Shown here: piece by piece, positions 1 to 5,918 of the stretch
How positions within the stretch are numbered: the first letter of the stretch is position 1
Layout: each line of letters begins with the position of its first letter
Program-made: the position numbers and the translations under genes
DNA from: an uncultured beta proteobacterium
Lineage (GTDB): Bacteria > Pseudomonadota > Gammaproteobacteria > Burkholderiales > Burkholderiaceae_C
Assembly: GCA_903928325.1 (NCBI GenBank)
Contig: CAIYQF010000466.1
Location: forward strand, 1-6,135
DNA: 6,135 nt
Reading direction: 5' to 3'
Notes under the pieces: generated by a model
Databases searched by the model: none
The model's input: the letters and a program-made list of their open reading frames with translations, nothing else
What the model was told of the DNA's origin: nothing

Positions 1-1
1 C

Positions 2-700
2 TCGCGACCGACGCTGCAAAGCGTGTCATTCCAGGTGGCTGCCGGTGAAAAAGTTGCCATCATTGGCAAAGTGGGCTCGGGCAAAACCACGGTGTCCAAG
101 CTCCTACTGGGCCTCTACCAGCCTGACAGCGGCGCAGTGTTGATCGACGGGGTGGACTTGCGCCAACTGGACCCGGCCGATGTGCGCAGTGCCTTTGGCG
201 TGGTCTTGCAAGACGTGTGGCTCATGGGCGGTACGGTCAAACAAAACATTGCTTTGGGTGGCAATTATCCGAGCGACGAAGAGATTGTGAGCGCCGCCAA
301 GGTCGCCGGGGTCGATGATTTTCTGCGCCAGCACCCCGAAGGCTACGGTTTGCGCTTGGGTGAGCGGGGCGAGGGCCTCTCCGGCGGGCAGCGCCAGGCC
401 ATCGCCATTGCGCGCGCTTTGCTCAGCCGACCCAAGGTGCTTTTGTTGGACGAGGCCACCAGCGCCATGGACCAGGCCGCCGAGGCCACGCTCTTGCAGC
501 GGCTGGACCAGGCCATGGGTGGCGCCACCGTCATCACCATCACCCACAAAGCCAGTTTGTTGCAAATGGTAAACAAGATCGTGGTGATCGACCAGGGCCG
601 GGTCGCCATGCAGGGAACGCCTGAGGAACTGTTACGCGCCCAAAAGGCGCAACAAGCCCAGCACGTGGCCACCAGTGCGCCACCGGCCCAATCGGTTTAG
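2..700 (+). CDS. Type I secretion ABC transporter ATPase, LapB-like (5' truncated by window)
   Basis: This is the C-terminal nucleotide-binding domain of an ABC exporter. It hydrolyses ATP at the inner membrane to drive one-step export of a protein such as an RTX adhesin. The reading frame is open to the window edge (codons S-R-P-T-L-Q-S precede the GTG at base 23), so that GTG is internal and the membrane and any peptidase-like N-terminal domains lie upstream. Visible in order are Walker A GKVGSGKTT (bases 65-91), the Q-loop glutamine in VVLQD (about base 209), signature LSGGQ (377-391), Walker B VLLLLDE (437-457) and the H-loop histidine in ITHK (545-547). The TSAMD stretch after Walker B is, to my knowledge, typical of the LapB/LssB group of type I secretion ATPases. 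A Gln/Ala-rich tail ends the protein. The adaptor gene follows 22 bases later, which supports the secretion role. The ABC ATPase call is certain; the LapB subgroup is likely. Confidence 0.93.
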   Translation, partial: SRPTLQSVSFQVAAGEKVAIIGKVGSGKTTVSKLLLGLYQPDSGAVLIDGVDLRQLDPADVRSAFGVVLQDVWLMGGTVKQNIALGGNYPSDEEIVSAAKVAGVDDFLRQHPEGYGLRLGERGEGLSGGQRQAIAIARALLSRPKVLLLDEATSAMDQAAEATLLQRLDQAMGGATVITITHKASLLQMVNKIVVIDQGRVAMQGTPEELLRAQKAQQAQHVATSAPPAQSV

Positions 701-722
701 CTGCACCTGCGCCCCGCACTCC

Positions 723-2108
723 ATGCCACCCAAGCCTATGTCGCCCTTGCCACAACGCCACCGCCCCGAGCGGACAACAGACCCCTTCGCTGCCGACGCC
801 CGTCGCGCTGGCGGCGCCACGGTGGCCGCCAGCGGCGCAGCGGGCCCGCAACTGCGGCGCGCTTCGCAGGTGCTGCTGTGGGGCATCACGCTTATTGTGA
901 TCGCCTTGTTCGCTTGGGCCGCCTGGACCGATGTGGACACCGTGACCCGTGCCGAGGGCCGGGTTATCCCCTCGGCCAAGACGCAGGTGATCCAGAACAT
1001 GGAGGGTGGCATCGTCTCTGAAATATTGGTCAAGCAAGGCCAGAATGTGGAGCAAGGCCAGCGCCTGGTGGCCTTGAGCGCCCTGCAGCACGACGGCGAA
1101 GTGCAGTCGCGCACCCAGCAAGTCTTGGCTTTGGAGGCGCGCGCAGCGCGTTTGCTGGCCTTGGCCAGTGGAAGTGCACCCCGGTTTCCTAAGTCCGTGG
1201 CCCAGGGTGCGCCCGACCTGATGGCCGCTGAACAGGCCAGTTACTTTTCCAAAAAGCTCGAACAGGAGTCGCAGGTAGGGGTGCTCAGCGCCCAGGTCGA
1301 ACAAAAAGTACGCGAGGTTGAAGAGGCCCGCATCACGCAGCAAGCCAGCCGCAAAGGCCTGGAACTCGGGCGTGAAGAGCGCGCCACCATTGCCCACTTG
1401 GTCGAGCGGGGCCTGGAGCCACGCTTGGAGCTGGTGCGCGCAGACCGCGCCCTGGCAGACCAAGAGGGGCACGTCGAAGTGGCAGGCATTGCGATCGAGC
1501 GTTTGCGCGCGGCCATCACGGAAATGAGCGCACGCAAACAAGCCCTGGTGCGGCAGTTCCGTTCGGACGCGCTGGGCGAGCTCAACCGCACCTTAGCCGA
1601 CCTCAGCCCGCTCAAGCAGTCGTTGCCTGCGCTGCAAGACAAAGTCGCGCGCACCGAAATCAAGGCCCCCATGAAAGGCGTGGTGAACCGGGTATTTGTC
1701 AATACGGTGGGCGGAACCGTGCGCGCGGGCGACCCGATTGTGGAGGTCGTTCCGGTGGATGACCAGTTGGTGGTCGAAGCCCTGGTTCTACCCAAAGACA
1801 TTGGTTTTATCAAGTTGGGTCAGGCCGCGCGCGTAAAAATCAGCGCCTATGACTACTCCATTTTTGGCGCCTTGGATGGCAGCGTGCTGAGCATCAGCGC
1901 GGACGCGGTGCCCAATGAGAAGGGTGAGGCGTTTTTTCAGGTCCGCATAGAAACCCGCACCAAGGCCATGGAAATCATCGACAAGAAGCTGCCCATCCTG
2001 CCCGGAATGCAGGCGTCGGTGGATATCATTACTGGCAAAAAAACGATTTTGCAGTTCCTCTCCAAACCCCTTGTTGCCTTGCGTGAGAATTCGTTTCGCG
2101 AGCGTTGA
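723..2108 (+). CDS. HlyD-family type I secretion periplasmic adaptor (LapC-like)
   Basis: This membrane-fusion protein bridges the inner-membrane ABC exporter and an outer-membrane TolC-like channel. With a start at 723 it has 461 residues, close to the usual 430-480. Layout: a cytoplasmic Pro/Arg/Ala-rich N-terminus (1-48), one transmembrane helix (about 49-68, LLWGITLIVIALFAWAAW), the first half-lipoyl segment with the family-typical pattern VIQNMEGGIVSEILVKQGQ (about 89-107), a long charged helical hairpin (about 124-312), the second half-lipoyl segment TEIKAPMKGVV (311-321), and a beta-barrel region. The C-terminus reads LRENSFRER, like the LRER-type end common in type I adaptors. The start is uncertain. 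An in-frame GTG at 675 would overlap the ATPase gene, and ATGs lie at 723 and 738; none has a clear Shine-Dalgarno sequence. I chose 723 because it avoids the overlap and keeps a normal tail before the helix. The pair probably forms one operon. Confidence 0.93.
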   Translation: MPPKPMSPLPQRHRPERTTDPFAADARRAGGATVAASGAAGPQLRRASQVLLWGITLIVIALFAWAAWTDVDTVTRAEGRVIPSAKTQVIQNMEGGIVSEILVKQGQNVEQGQRLVALSALQHDGEVQSRTQQVLALEARAARLLALASGSAPRFPKSVAQGAPDLMAAEQASYFSKKLEQESQVGVLSAQVEQKVREVEEARITQQASRKGLELGREERATIAHLVERGLEPRLELVRADRALADQEGHVEVAGIAIERLRAAITEMSARKQALVRQFRSDALGELNRTLADLSPLKQSLPALQDKVARTEIKAPMKGVVNRVFVNTVGGTVRAGDPIVEVVPVDDQLVVEALVLPKDIGFIKLGQAARVKISAYDYSIFGALDGSVLSISADAVPNEKGEAFFQVRIETRTKAMEIIDKKLPILPGMQASVDIITGKKTILQFLSKPLVALRENSFRER

Positions 2109-2120
2109 CCCTGGCCCCGT

Positions 2121-2396
2121 ATGAATCCACCTGAATCTCCTCCTACGCGCAGCCCGTTTGGGTTGACCAAGCTGCCTTCGCGCTACGCCACGGTGGTGAT
2201 GCCGTTTTTTCTGTCCATCATCATGACCTGTGTGGTGTCATTGATCAGCACCTTGCGCGGGGCGGGCTTTGGTGCTGGATTTTTTCCATTGTGGCTGGGT
2301 TCGTGGGGGCTGTCGTGGGTGGTGGCGTTCCCCACGCTATTGCTGGTTCTGCCCTTGGTGCGCAAGGCCACAGCCGCCGTGGTGAAACTGGACTGA
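2121..2396 (+). CDS. DUF2798 family small membrane protein
   Basis: This is a 91-residue protein with two predicted membrane helices, about residues 24-45 (VVMPFFLSIIMTCVVSLIST) and about 52-80, the second ending in the basic turn LPLVRK. The pattern RYATVVMPFFLS, then VSLIST, then SWVVAFPTLLLVLPLVR matches what I know of DUF2798, a short bacterial family of unknown function in the cytoplasmic membrane. The N-terminus is Pro/Ser-rich and hydrophilic. The gene begins 12 bases after the adaptor stop and ends 5 bases before yaaA, so it is probably co-transcribed with both. There is no strong ribosome binding site; the ATG at 2121 is the only reasonable start ahead of the first helix. The family assignment is from memory of the motif. 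No function can be given, and a part in the secretion system is only a possibility from position. Confidence 0.85.
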   Translation: MNPPESPPTRSPFGLTKLPSRYATVVMPFFLSIIMTCVVSLISTLRGAGFGAGFFPLWLGSWGLSWVVAFPTLLLVLPLVRKATAAVVKLD

Positions 2397-2401
2397 GCCG
2401 C

Positions 2402-3184
2402 ATGCTGTTTTTACTTTCTCCGGCCAAATCGCTCGACTTTGATAGCCCGCTGGGCGCCCAAGCCTATAGCCCACCGCTGTTTGCGGGCCAGTCCAAGGTG
2501 CTTATTGACCTGCTGCGAGGCTTCACGCCGGCGCAGATTGCGCAGCTCATGGACTTGAGCGACGCGCTTTCGGGACTCAACGTGGCGCGCTACCAGGCTT
2601 GGTCGACAAGGGCCACGCCCAAAAATGCCCGCCAGGCGCTGTTGGCTTTCAACGGCGATGTGTACGATGGGCTTAAGGCCCGCAGCTTGGACGCCGATGC
2701 GCTGGACTGGGCGCAGCGCCATGTGTGCATTTTGAGTGGCTTGTATGGCGTTTTGCGTCCGCTGGACCTGATGCAGGCCTACCGCTTGGAGATGGGCACC
2801 CGCTTGCCCAACCCGCAGGGCAAGGACCTGTACCAGTTTTGGGGCCAGCGCATTACCGACTACATCAATACACGGCTGCAGAGCGACACCTGCCCGGTGG
2901 TGGTGAATCTGGCGTCGGTTGAGTACTTCAAATCGGTCCAAACCGCTGCACTCAAAGCGCGTGTGGTGGGGTGTGTGTTCCAGGAAAACAAGGGCGGGCA
3001 GTACAAAATCATCAGCTTTGCGGCCAAGCGGGCACGCGGCATGATGGCGCGCTTTGCCATCGACCAGCGGCTCGAGCACCCCGAGCAGTTGCGCGCCTTT
3101 GACGTCGACGGCTACGCCTGGTGCGCTAAGGAGTCCACGCCCGAGCGCCTGGTGTTCAGGCGCACCGGCCCAGGATTTGCATGA
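2402..3184 (+). CDS. yaaA: Peroxide stress protein YaaA (UPF0246/DUF328)
   Basis: This is a cytosolic 260-residue protein; the E. coli homologue is about the same length. In E. coli, YaaA is induced by OxyR under hydrogen peroxide and limits unincorporated iron, reducing Fenton damage. Family motifs run through the whole length: LLSPAKSLDF at 4-13, FNGDVYDGL at 83-91, ILSGLYGVLRPLDLMQAYRL at 110-129, EMGTRLPNP at 130-138, LYQFWG at 143-148, VVNLASVEYFKSV at 167-179, GQYKIISFAAKRARGMMARF at 199-218, and a closing GYAW...ES...VFRR. The open frame extends upstream to 2291, but that part overlaps the preceding gene and lacks family sequence, so the ATG at 2402 followed by LFLLSPAKS is clearly the start. 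It begins 5 bases after the DUF2798 gene and overlaps queF by ATGA. No OxyR site is recognisable close to it, and any promoter may lie well upstream. Confidence 0.97.
   Translation: MLFLLSPAKSLDFDSPLGAQAYSPPLFAGQSKVLIDLLRGFTPAQIAQLMDLSDALSGLNVARYQAWSTRATPKNARQALLAFNGDVYDGLKARSLDADALDWAQRHVCILSGLYGVLRPLDLMQAYRLEMGTRLPNPQGKDLYQFWGQRITDYINTRLQSDTCPVVVNLASVEYFKSVQTAALKARVVGCVFQENKGGQYKIISFAAKRARGMMARFAIDQRLEHPEQLRAFDVDGYAWCAKESTPERLVFRRTGPGFA
3172..3175 (+). promoter_or_regulatory. Ribosome binding site of queF
   Basis: AGGA lies within the last codons of yaaA, 5 bases before the ATG at 3181 and 8 bases before the ATG at 3184. It is one of the few recognisable Shine-Dalgarno sequences on the plus strand here. 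Its spacing fits the second ATG slightly better, so the mature protein could lack the first Met. Confidence 0.55.
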
Positions 3185-4047
3185 TGGCCAGCACCCCCGA
3201 TCAGTCCCCGCTGGGGCGCGCCTCCAGCTACGTGGACCAGTACGACGCGGGCTTGCTGTTTCCCCTGCCACGCGCGACCAAGCGCGCAGAAATCGGCTTG
3301 TTCGTCGGCGCTGTGGCCCCGTTTTTTGGTGCCGATCTTTGGACGGCGTTTGAGCTGGGTTGGCTCAATGCGCGCGGCAAGCCGCAAGTGGCCATCGCGC
3401 ACTTCACCGTGCCCTGCGAGTCACCCTGCATCATTGAGAGCAAGTCCTTCAAGCTCTACCTCAACAGTTTCAACAACAGCCGCTTTGCCGACGCCGCCGC
3501 GGTGCTGGCGCTGTTGCGCCGCGATCTCACCGAAGCAGTGTGGCGCGGTGCTGCTGCGCAGTCATCGGTGGGTGTGCGCTTGCTCGGGCCCGAGTTGTTT
3601 GACCGCGAACCGGTGTATGAACTCGACGGGCTGAACCTGGACCGCCTGGATGTGGAATGCAGCCGCTTCACGCCAGCACCCGACCTGTTGCGCACCCTCG
3701 AGCGCGCGGAAAACGAGGGGCCGGTAACCGAAGTGTTGGTCAGCAACCTGCTCAAGAGTAACTGCTTGGTCACTGGCCAGCCCGACTGGGCCAGCGTGCA
3801 GATCAGCTACACCGGAGCGCCTATCGACCAGGAGGGTTTGTTGCAATACCTGGTAAGTTTTCGCAACCACAACGAGTTCCATGAACAGTGTGTGGAACGT
3901 ATCTTTATGGACATCTGGGCACGCTGTAAGCCGTTGAAGCTCACGGTGTACGCGCGCTACACGCGCCGTGGGGGTTTGGATATCAACCCCTTTCGCACCA
4001 GCCACCCGCAGACGCTGCCCGGCAACACGCGCACGGCGCGCCAGTAG
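3181..4047 (+). CDS. queF: NADPH-dependent 7-cyano-7-deazaguanine reductase QueF
   Basis: QueF reduces the nitrile of preQ0 to the aminomethyl group of preQ1 using two NADPH, the last step before tRNA-guanine transglycosylase in queuosine synthesis. At 288 residues it is the long, two-T-fold (E. coli/Vibrio) type, not the short Bacillus type. The N-terminal half has LGRASSYVDQYDAGLLFPLP and the substrate-site stretch IIESKSFKLYLNSFN at 84-98. The C-terminal half has SNLLKSNCLVTGQPDW, with the thioimide-forming Cys at 195 and the proton-donor Asp at 202, followed by FRNHNEFHEQC with His234 and Glu235. The spacing matches the family catalytic set, so the enzyme looks intact. Its ATG lies inside the yaaA stop (ATGA), implying translational coupling. 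A second ATG at 3184 is an equally possible start. No other queuosine genes and no preQ1 riboswitch are visible here. Confidence 0.97.
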   Translation: MMASTPDQSPLGRASSYVDQYDAGLLFPLPRATKRAEIGLFVGAVAPFFGADLWTAFELGWLNARGKPQVAIAHFTVPCESPCIIESKSFKLYLNSFNNSRFADAAAVLALLRRDLTEAVWRGAAAQSSVGVRLLGPELFDREPVYELDGLNLDRLDVECSRFTPAPDLLRTLERAENEGPVTEVLVSNLLKSNCLVTGQPDWASVQISYTGAPIDQEGLLQYLVSFRNHNEFHEQCVERIFMDIWARCKPLKLTVYARYTRRGGLDINPFRTSHPQTLPGNTRTARQ

Positions 4048-4067
4048 CGAACCGTGTATCAAACCCG

Positions 4068-5063
4068 ATGAGCCAAGAGATGCAGCCCCACCTTGCCACC
4101 GTGGATATCGGCAGCCTGTTTGCGCCCCAGGCCACCGTGCAGGCCCGTGCGGACTGCCAGGACGCTTTGCACAGCGCCCTGCGCGACACCGGGTTTGCGG
4201 TGCTGCGCGGCACGGGCGTGCCGGCCCAGACGTTGGAGCGCATGCGTAGTGCCGTCAAGGCCGTTTTTGATGCGCCGCGCGACCTGTACCGCGACGCGGT
4301 GGTGCAAAAAGACAATTACCGTGGTTATGTGCCCCTGGGCTATTTCACCCCCAATGCCGGCGGCGCGCGCGCCGACCGGTACGAGGCCTGGAAGCTGCAC
4401 TGGGAGGCCAGCGCCGCCGACCCCGTGTGCGTCGCATCCACCCTGTACGGCCCCAACCGCTGGCCGCCCATTGGCTTTGACGTGCAGGGCGCCGTGCAAA
4501 CCTATTGGGCCGAGATGACGCGGGTCAACGACGCCGTCTTGACGGCGCTGTGCAAGGCACTGGGCCTGGATCCCGCCGTGGTACTGTCCATGTTGGACCA
4601 GCCACTGACCAACATGACCCTGCTCAATTACCCGCCCACGCCGACGCGGGACGATGTGTGGGGCATACACCCGCACAAGGACTTCAATTTTCTGACCCTG
4701 CTGGCCCACGACCCGGTGGGTGGACTTGAAGTGCGCACCCACGACGGCCGTTGGGTAGAGGCCTTGTGCGGCGAACAAGAGTACGTGCTCAATGTGGGCG
4801 ATATGCTGGAGCTGCTCACCGGCGGGCGCTTGGTGTCCACCCCGCACCGGGTGACTAATCGCAGCGCCTTGCAGCGCCAGTCGTTCCCCTATTTTTCGGT
4901 TCCTCGGTTTGATGTGGTGGTGTCGCCCTTGCTGCCGCCCGTGGCCGGTTTTGCGCGCAGTGCCTTACAGTCCGGCGCGGCCAGCCACGGCATTTGGTAT
5001 TCCAACTGGCCCGATGAGGCCGTCACCGACCCGGCCATGGATCTGGGCGATTACGCTGCCTAA
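4068..5063 (+). CDS. 2-oxoglutarate/Fe(II)-dependent oxygenase, isopenicillin N synthase-like
   Basis: This 331-residue protein is a non-haem iron dioxygenase of the IPNS-like superfamily. An N-terminal DIOX_N-like region (about 9-130, with CQDALHSALRDTGFAVLRGTGV) precedes the Fe2OG jelly-roll. The metal triad is readable: His203 and Asp205 in GIHPHKDFNFLTLL, and His260 in VSTPHRVTN. Arg270-x-Ser272 (RQSFPYF) fits the 2-oxoglutarate carboxylate clamp of the family. Other family marks are LLNYPP (185-190) and NVGDMLELLTGGRL (242-255). The enzyme is therefore probably active and cytosolic. The substrate cannot be told from sequence: relatives include gibberellin-type oxidases, ethylene-forming enzyme and many bacterial proteins of unknown role. 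It starts 20 bases after queF with no clear Shine-Dalgarno sequence and may share that transcript. It converges on the minus-strand crotonase gene with 12 bases between stops. Confidence 0.92.
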   Translation: MSQEMQPHLATVDIGSLFAPQATVQARADCQDALHSALRDTGFAVLRGTGVPAQTLERMRSAVKAVFDAPRDLYRDAVVQKDNYRGYVPLGYFTPNAGGARADRYEAWKLHWEASAADPVCVASTLYGPNRWPPIGFDVQGAVQTYWAEMTRVNDAVLTALCKALGLDPAVVLSMLDQPLTNMTLLNYPPTPTRDDVWGIHPHKDFNFLTLLAHDPVGGLEVRTHDGRWVEALCGEQEYVLNVGDMLELLTGGRLVSTPHRVTNRSALQRQSFPYFSVPRFDVVVSPLLPPVAGFARSALQSGAASHGIWYSNWPDEAVTDPAMDLGDYAA

Positions 5064-5075
5064 GGCGAGCCGGTG

Positions 5076-5918
5076 CTAGCCCAAGTCTCTGAACGCCTTT
5101 AATGCCGCCAAGGCAGGAAAGTCGCCCGCGCGCTTGCTCTTCATGGCGTTGACCGCTTCGCCCACATGGCGGTTGCTCCAAATCGCCGCTTGCAACCAGC
5201 CCATTTGCGCCAAGGACTCGTCCACCGTGTGGTCGCGAGCGTAGTGAATGGCCTGTTTGGTGCCCCAGATGGCGACGGGTGGCTTGGCAGCAATCTCGCG
5301 CGCGCACTGCATGGCGGCGTCTAAGGCGGCGTCTGCCGTGGGCAGCACGGCGTTGACCAGGCCGTGTTGCAACGCCTGGTCGGCTTGCAGGCGACGGCCG
5401 GTATAGGCCAGCTCTTTGACCACCGCCAGCGGTATCAGCTTGGGCAGGCGTTGCAGCGTGCCCACGTCGGCCACCATGCCGATGTTGATCTCTTGGATGC
5501 AAAAAAACGCGTCGGCGGACGCGTAACGCAGGCAGCAGGCGGTGACCATGTCCACCGCGCCGCCAATGCAGCCGCCCTGGATGGCGGCGATCACCGGGAT
5601 GCGCAGCTTTTCTAGCTTGGTGAAGGTGGCTTGCATGTCCGAGAGCGCATCAAACATGGCGGCGCGCCCCTCGGGGCTTTGGTCGTTCATCTGAATGGCA
5701 CCGCCAAAAGTGTCCAACGCCATGCCCGCGCTGAAGTGCTTGCCGGTGCTGCTGATCACCAGCACCCGCGCCGCGTTGCCGTGGTGCAGATCGGTGAGCG
5801 CGGTGTCCAGTTCGCGCCAGAAAACCGGGCCCATGGTGTTGAGCGTGTCGGGCTGCTTGAGCACCAAGTGGGCGATGTGGTCTTCAATCGTCAGGGAAAA
5901 GCAGTGCATTGGGCTCAT
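5076..5918 (-). CDS. Enoyl-CoA hydratase/isomerase family protein, dienoyl-CoA isomerase (ECH1)-like
   Basis: This 280-residue crotonase-fold enzyme acts on acyl-CoA thioesters. The oxyanion-hole segments are present: GKHFSAGMALD (59-69) and IQGGCIGGAVDM (113-124). The sequence from 108 to 160 closely follows mammalian delta3,5-delta2,4-dienoyl-CoA isomerase, including DVGTLQRLPK (151-160). It keeps that enzyme's three active-site acids, Asp123, Glu143 and Asp151, at the same 20- and 8-residue intervals as Asp176/Glu196/Asp204 of the rat protein as I recall it. A dienoyl-CoA isomerase role in beta-oxidation of unsaturated fatty acids is therefore the best guess, with plain enoyl-CoA hydratase second. 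In ACCLRY (127-132) a Cys occupies the usual Asp of the crotonase ACDxR pattern. The start at 5918 is supported by a TAAGGAG ribosome binding site 10 bases upstream; the alternative Met at residue 4 would be too far from it. The start lies within the dinB end. Confidence 0.93.
   Translation of the reverse strand: MSPMHCFSLTIEDHIAHLVLKQPDTLNTMGPVFWRELDTALTDLHHGNAARVLVISSTGKHFSAGMALDTFGGAIQMNDQSPEGRAAMFDALSDMQATFTKLEKLRIPVIAAIQGGCIGGAVDMVTACCLRYASADAFFCIQEINIGMVADVGTLQRLPKLIPLAVVKELAYTGRRLQADQALQHGLVNAVLPTADAALDAAMQCAREIAAKPPVAIWGTKQAIHYARDHTVDESLAQMGWLQAAIWSNRHVGEAVNAMKSKRAGDFPALAALKAFRDLG

Noticed and set aside
675..722. GTG start for the adaptor 48 bases upstream of the chosen ATG
   Set aside because: It would overlap the ATPase gene by 26 bases and has no ribosome binding site; it cannot be fully excluded.
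1034..1064. Repeated AGCAAGGCCAG-like units in the adaptor gene
   Set aside because: They come from two nearby Lys/Glu-Gln-Gly-Gln codon runs in the lipoyl segment and are not a DNA repeat array.
540..1541. Long minus-strand open frame of 333 codons opposite the ATPase and adaptor genes
   Set aside because: It lies antisense to two clearly recognised genes, shows no family motif and has the composition expected of a GC-rich shadow frame.
2291..2401. Upstream extension of the yaaA frame
   Set aside because: The extra 37 residues overlap the DUF2798 gene and are Gly/Ala-rich without family sequence; the known YaaA N-terminus begins at 2402.
2411..3271. Minus-strand open frame of 286 codons opposite yaaA
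   Set aside because: It is fully antisense to a well-conserved yaaA, has no recognisable domain and is explained by GC-rich codon bias.
4361..4374. Perfect 14-base palindrome CGGCGCGCGCGCCG
   Set aside because: It encodes Gly-Ala-Arg-Ala inside the oxygenase, is of simple GC alternation, and such palindromes are expected by chance in this composition.
4059..4847. Minus-strand open frame of 262 codons opposite the oxygenase
   Set aside because: It is a shadow of the oxygenase gene, whose metal and 2-oxoglutarate residues are all in the plus frame.
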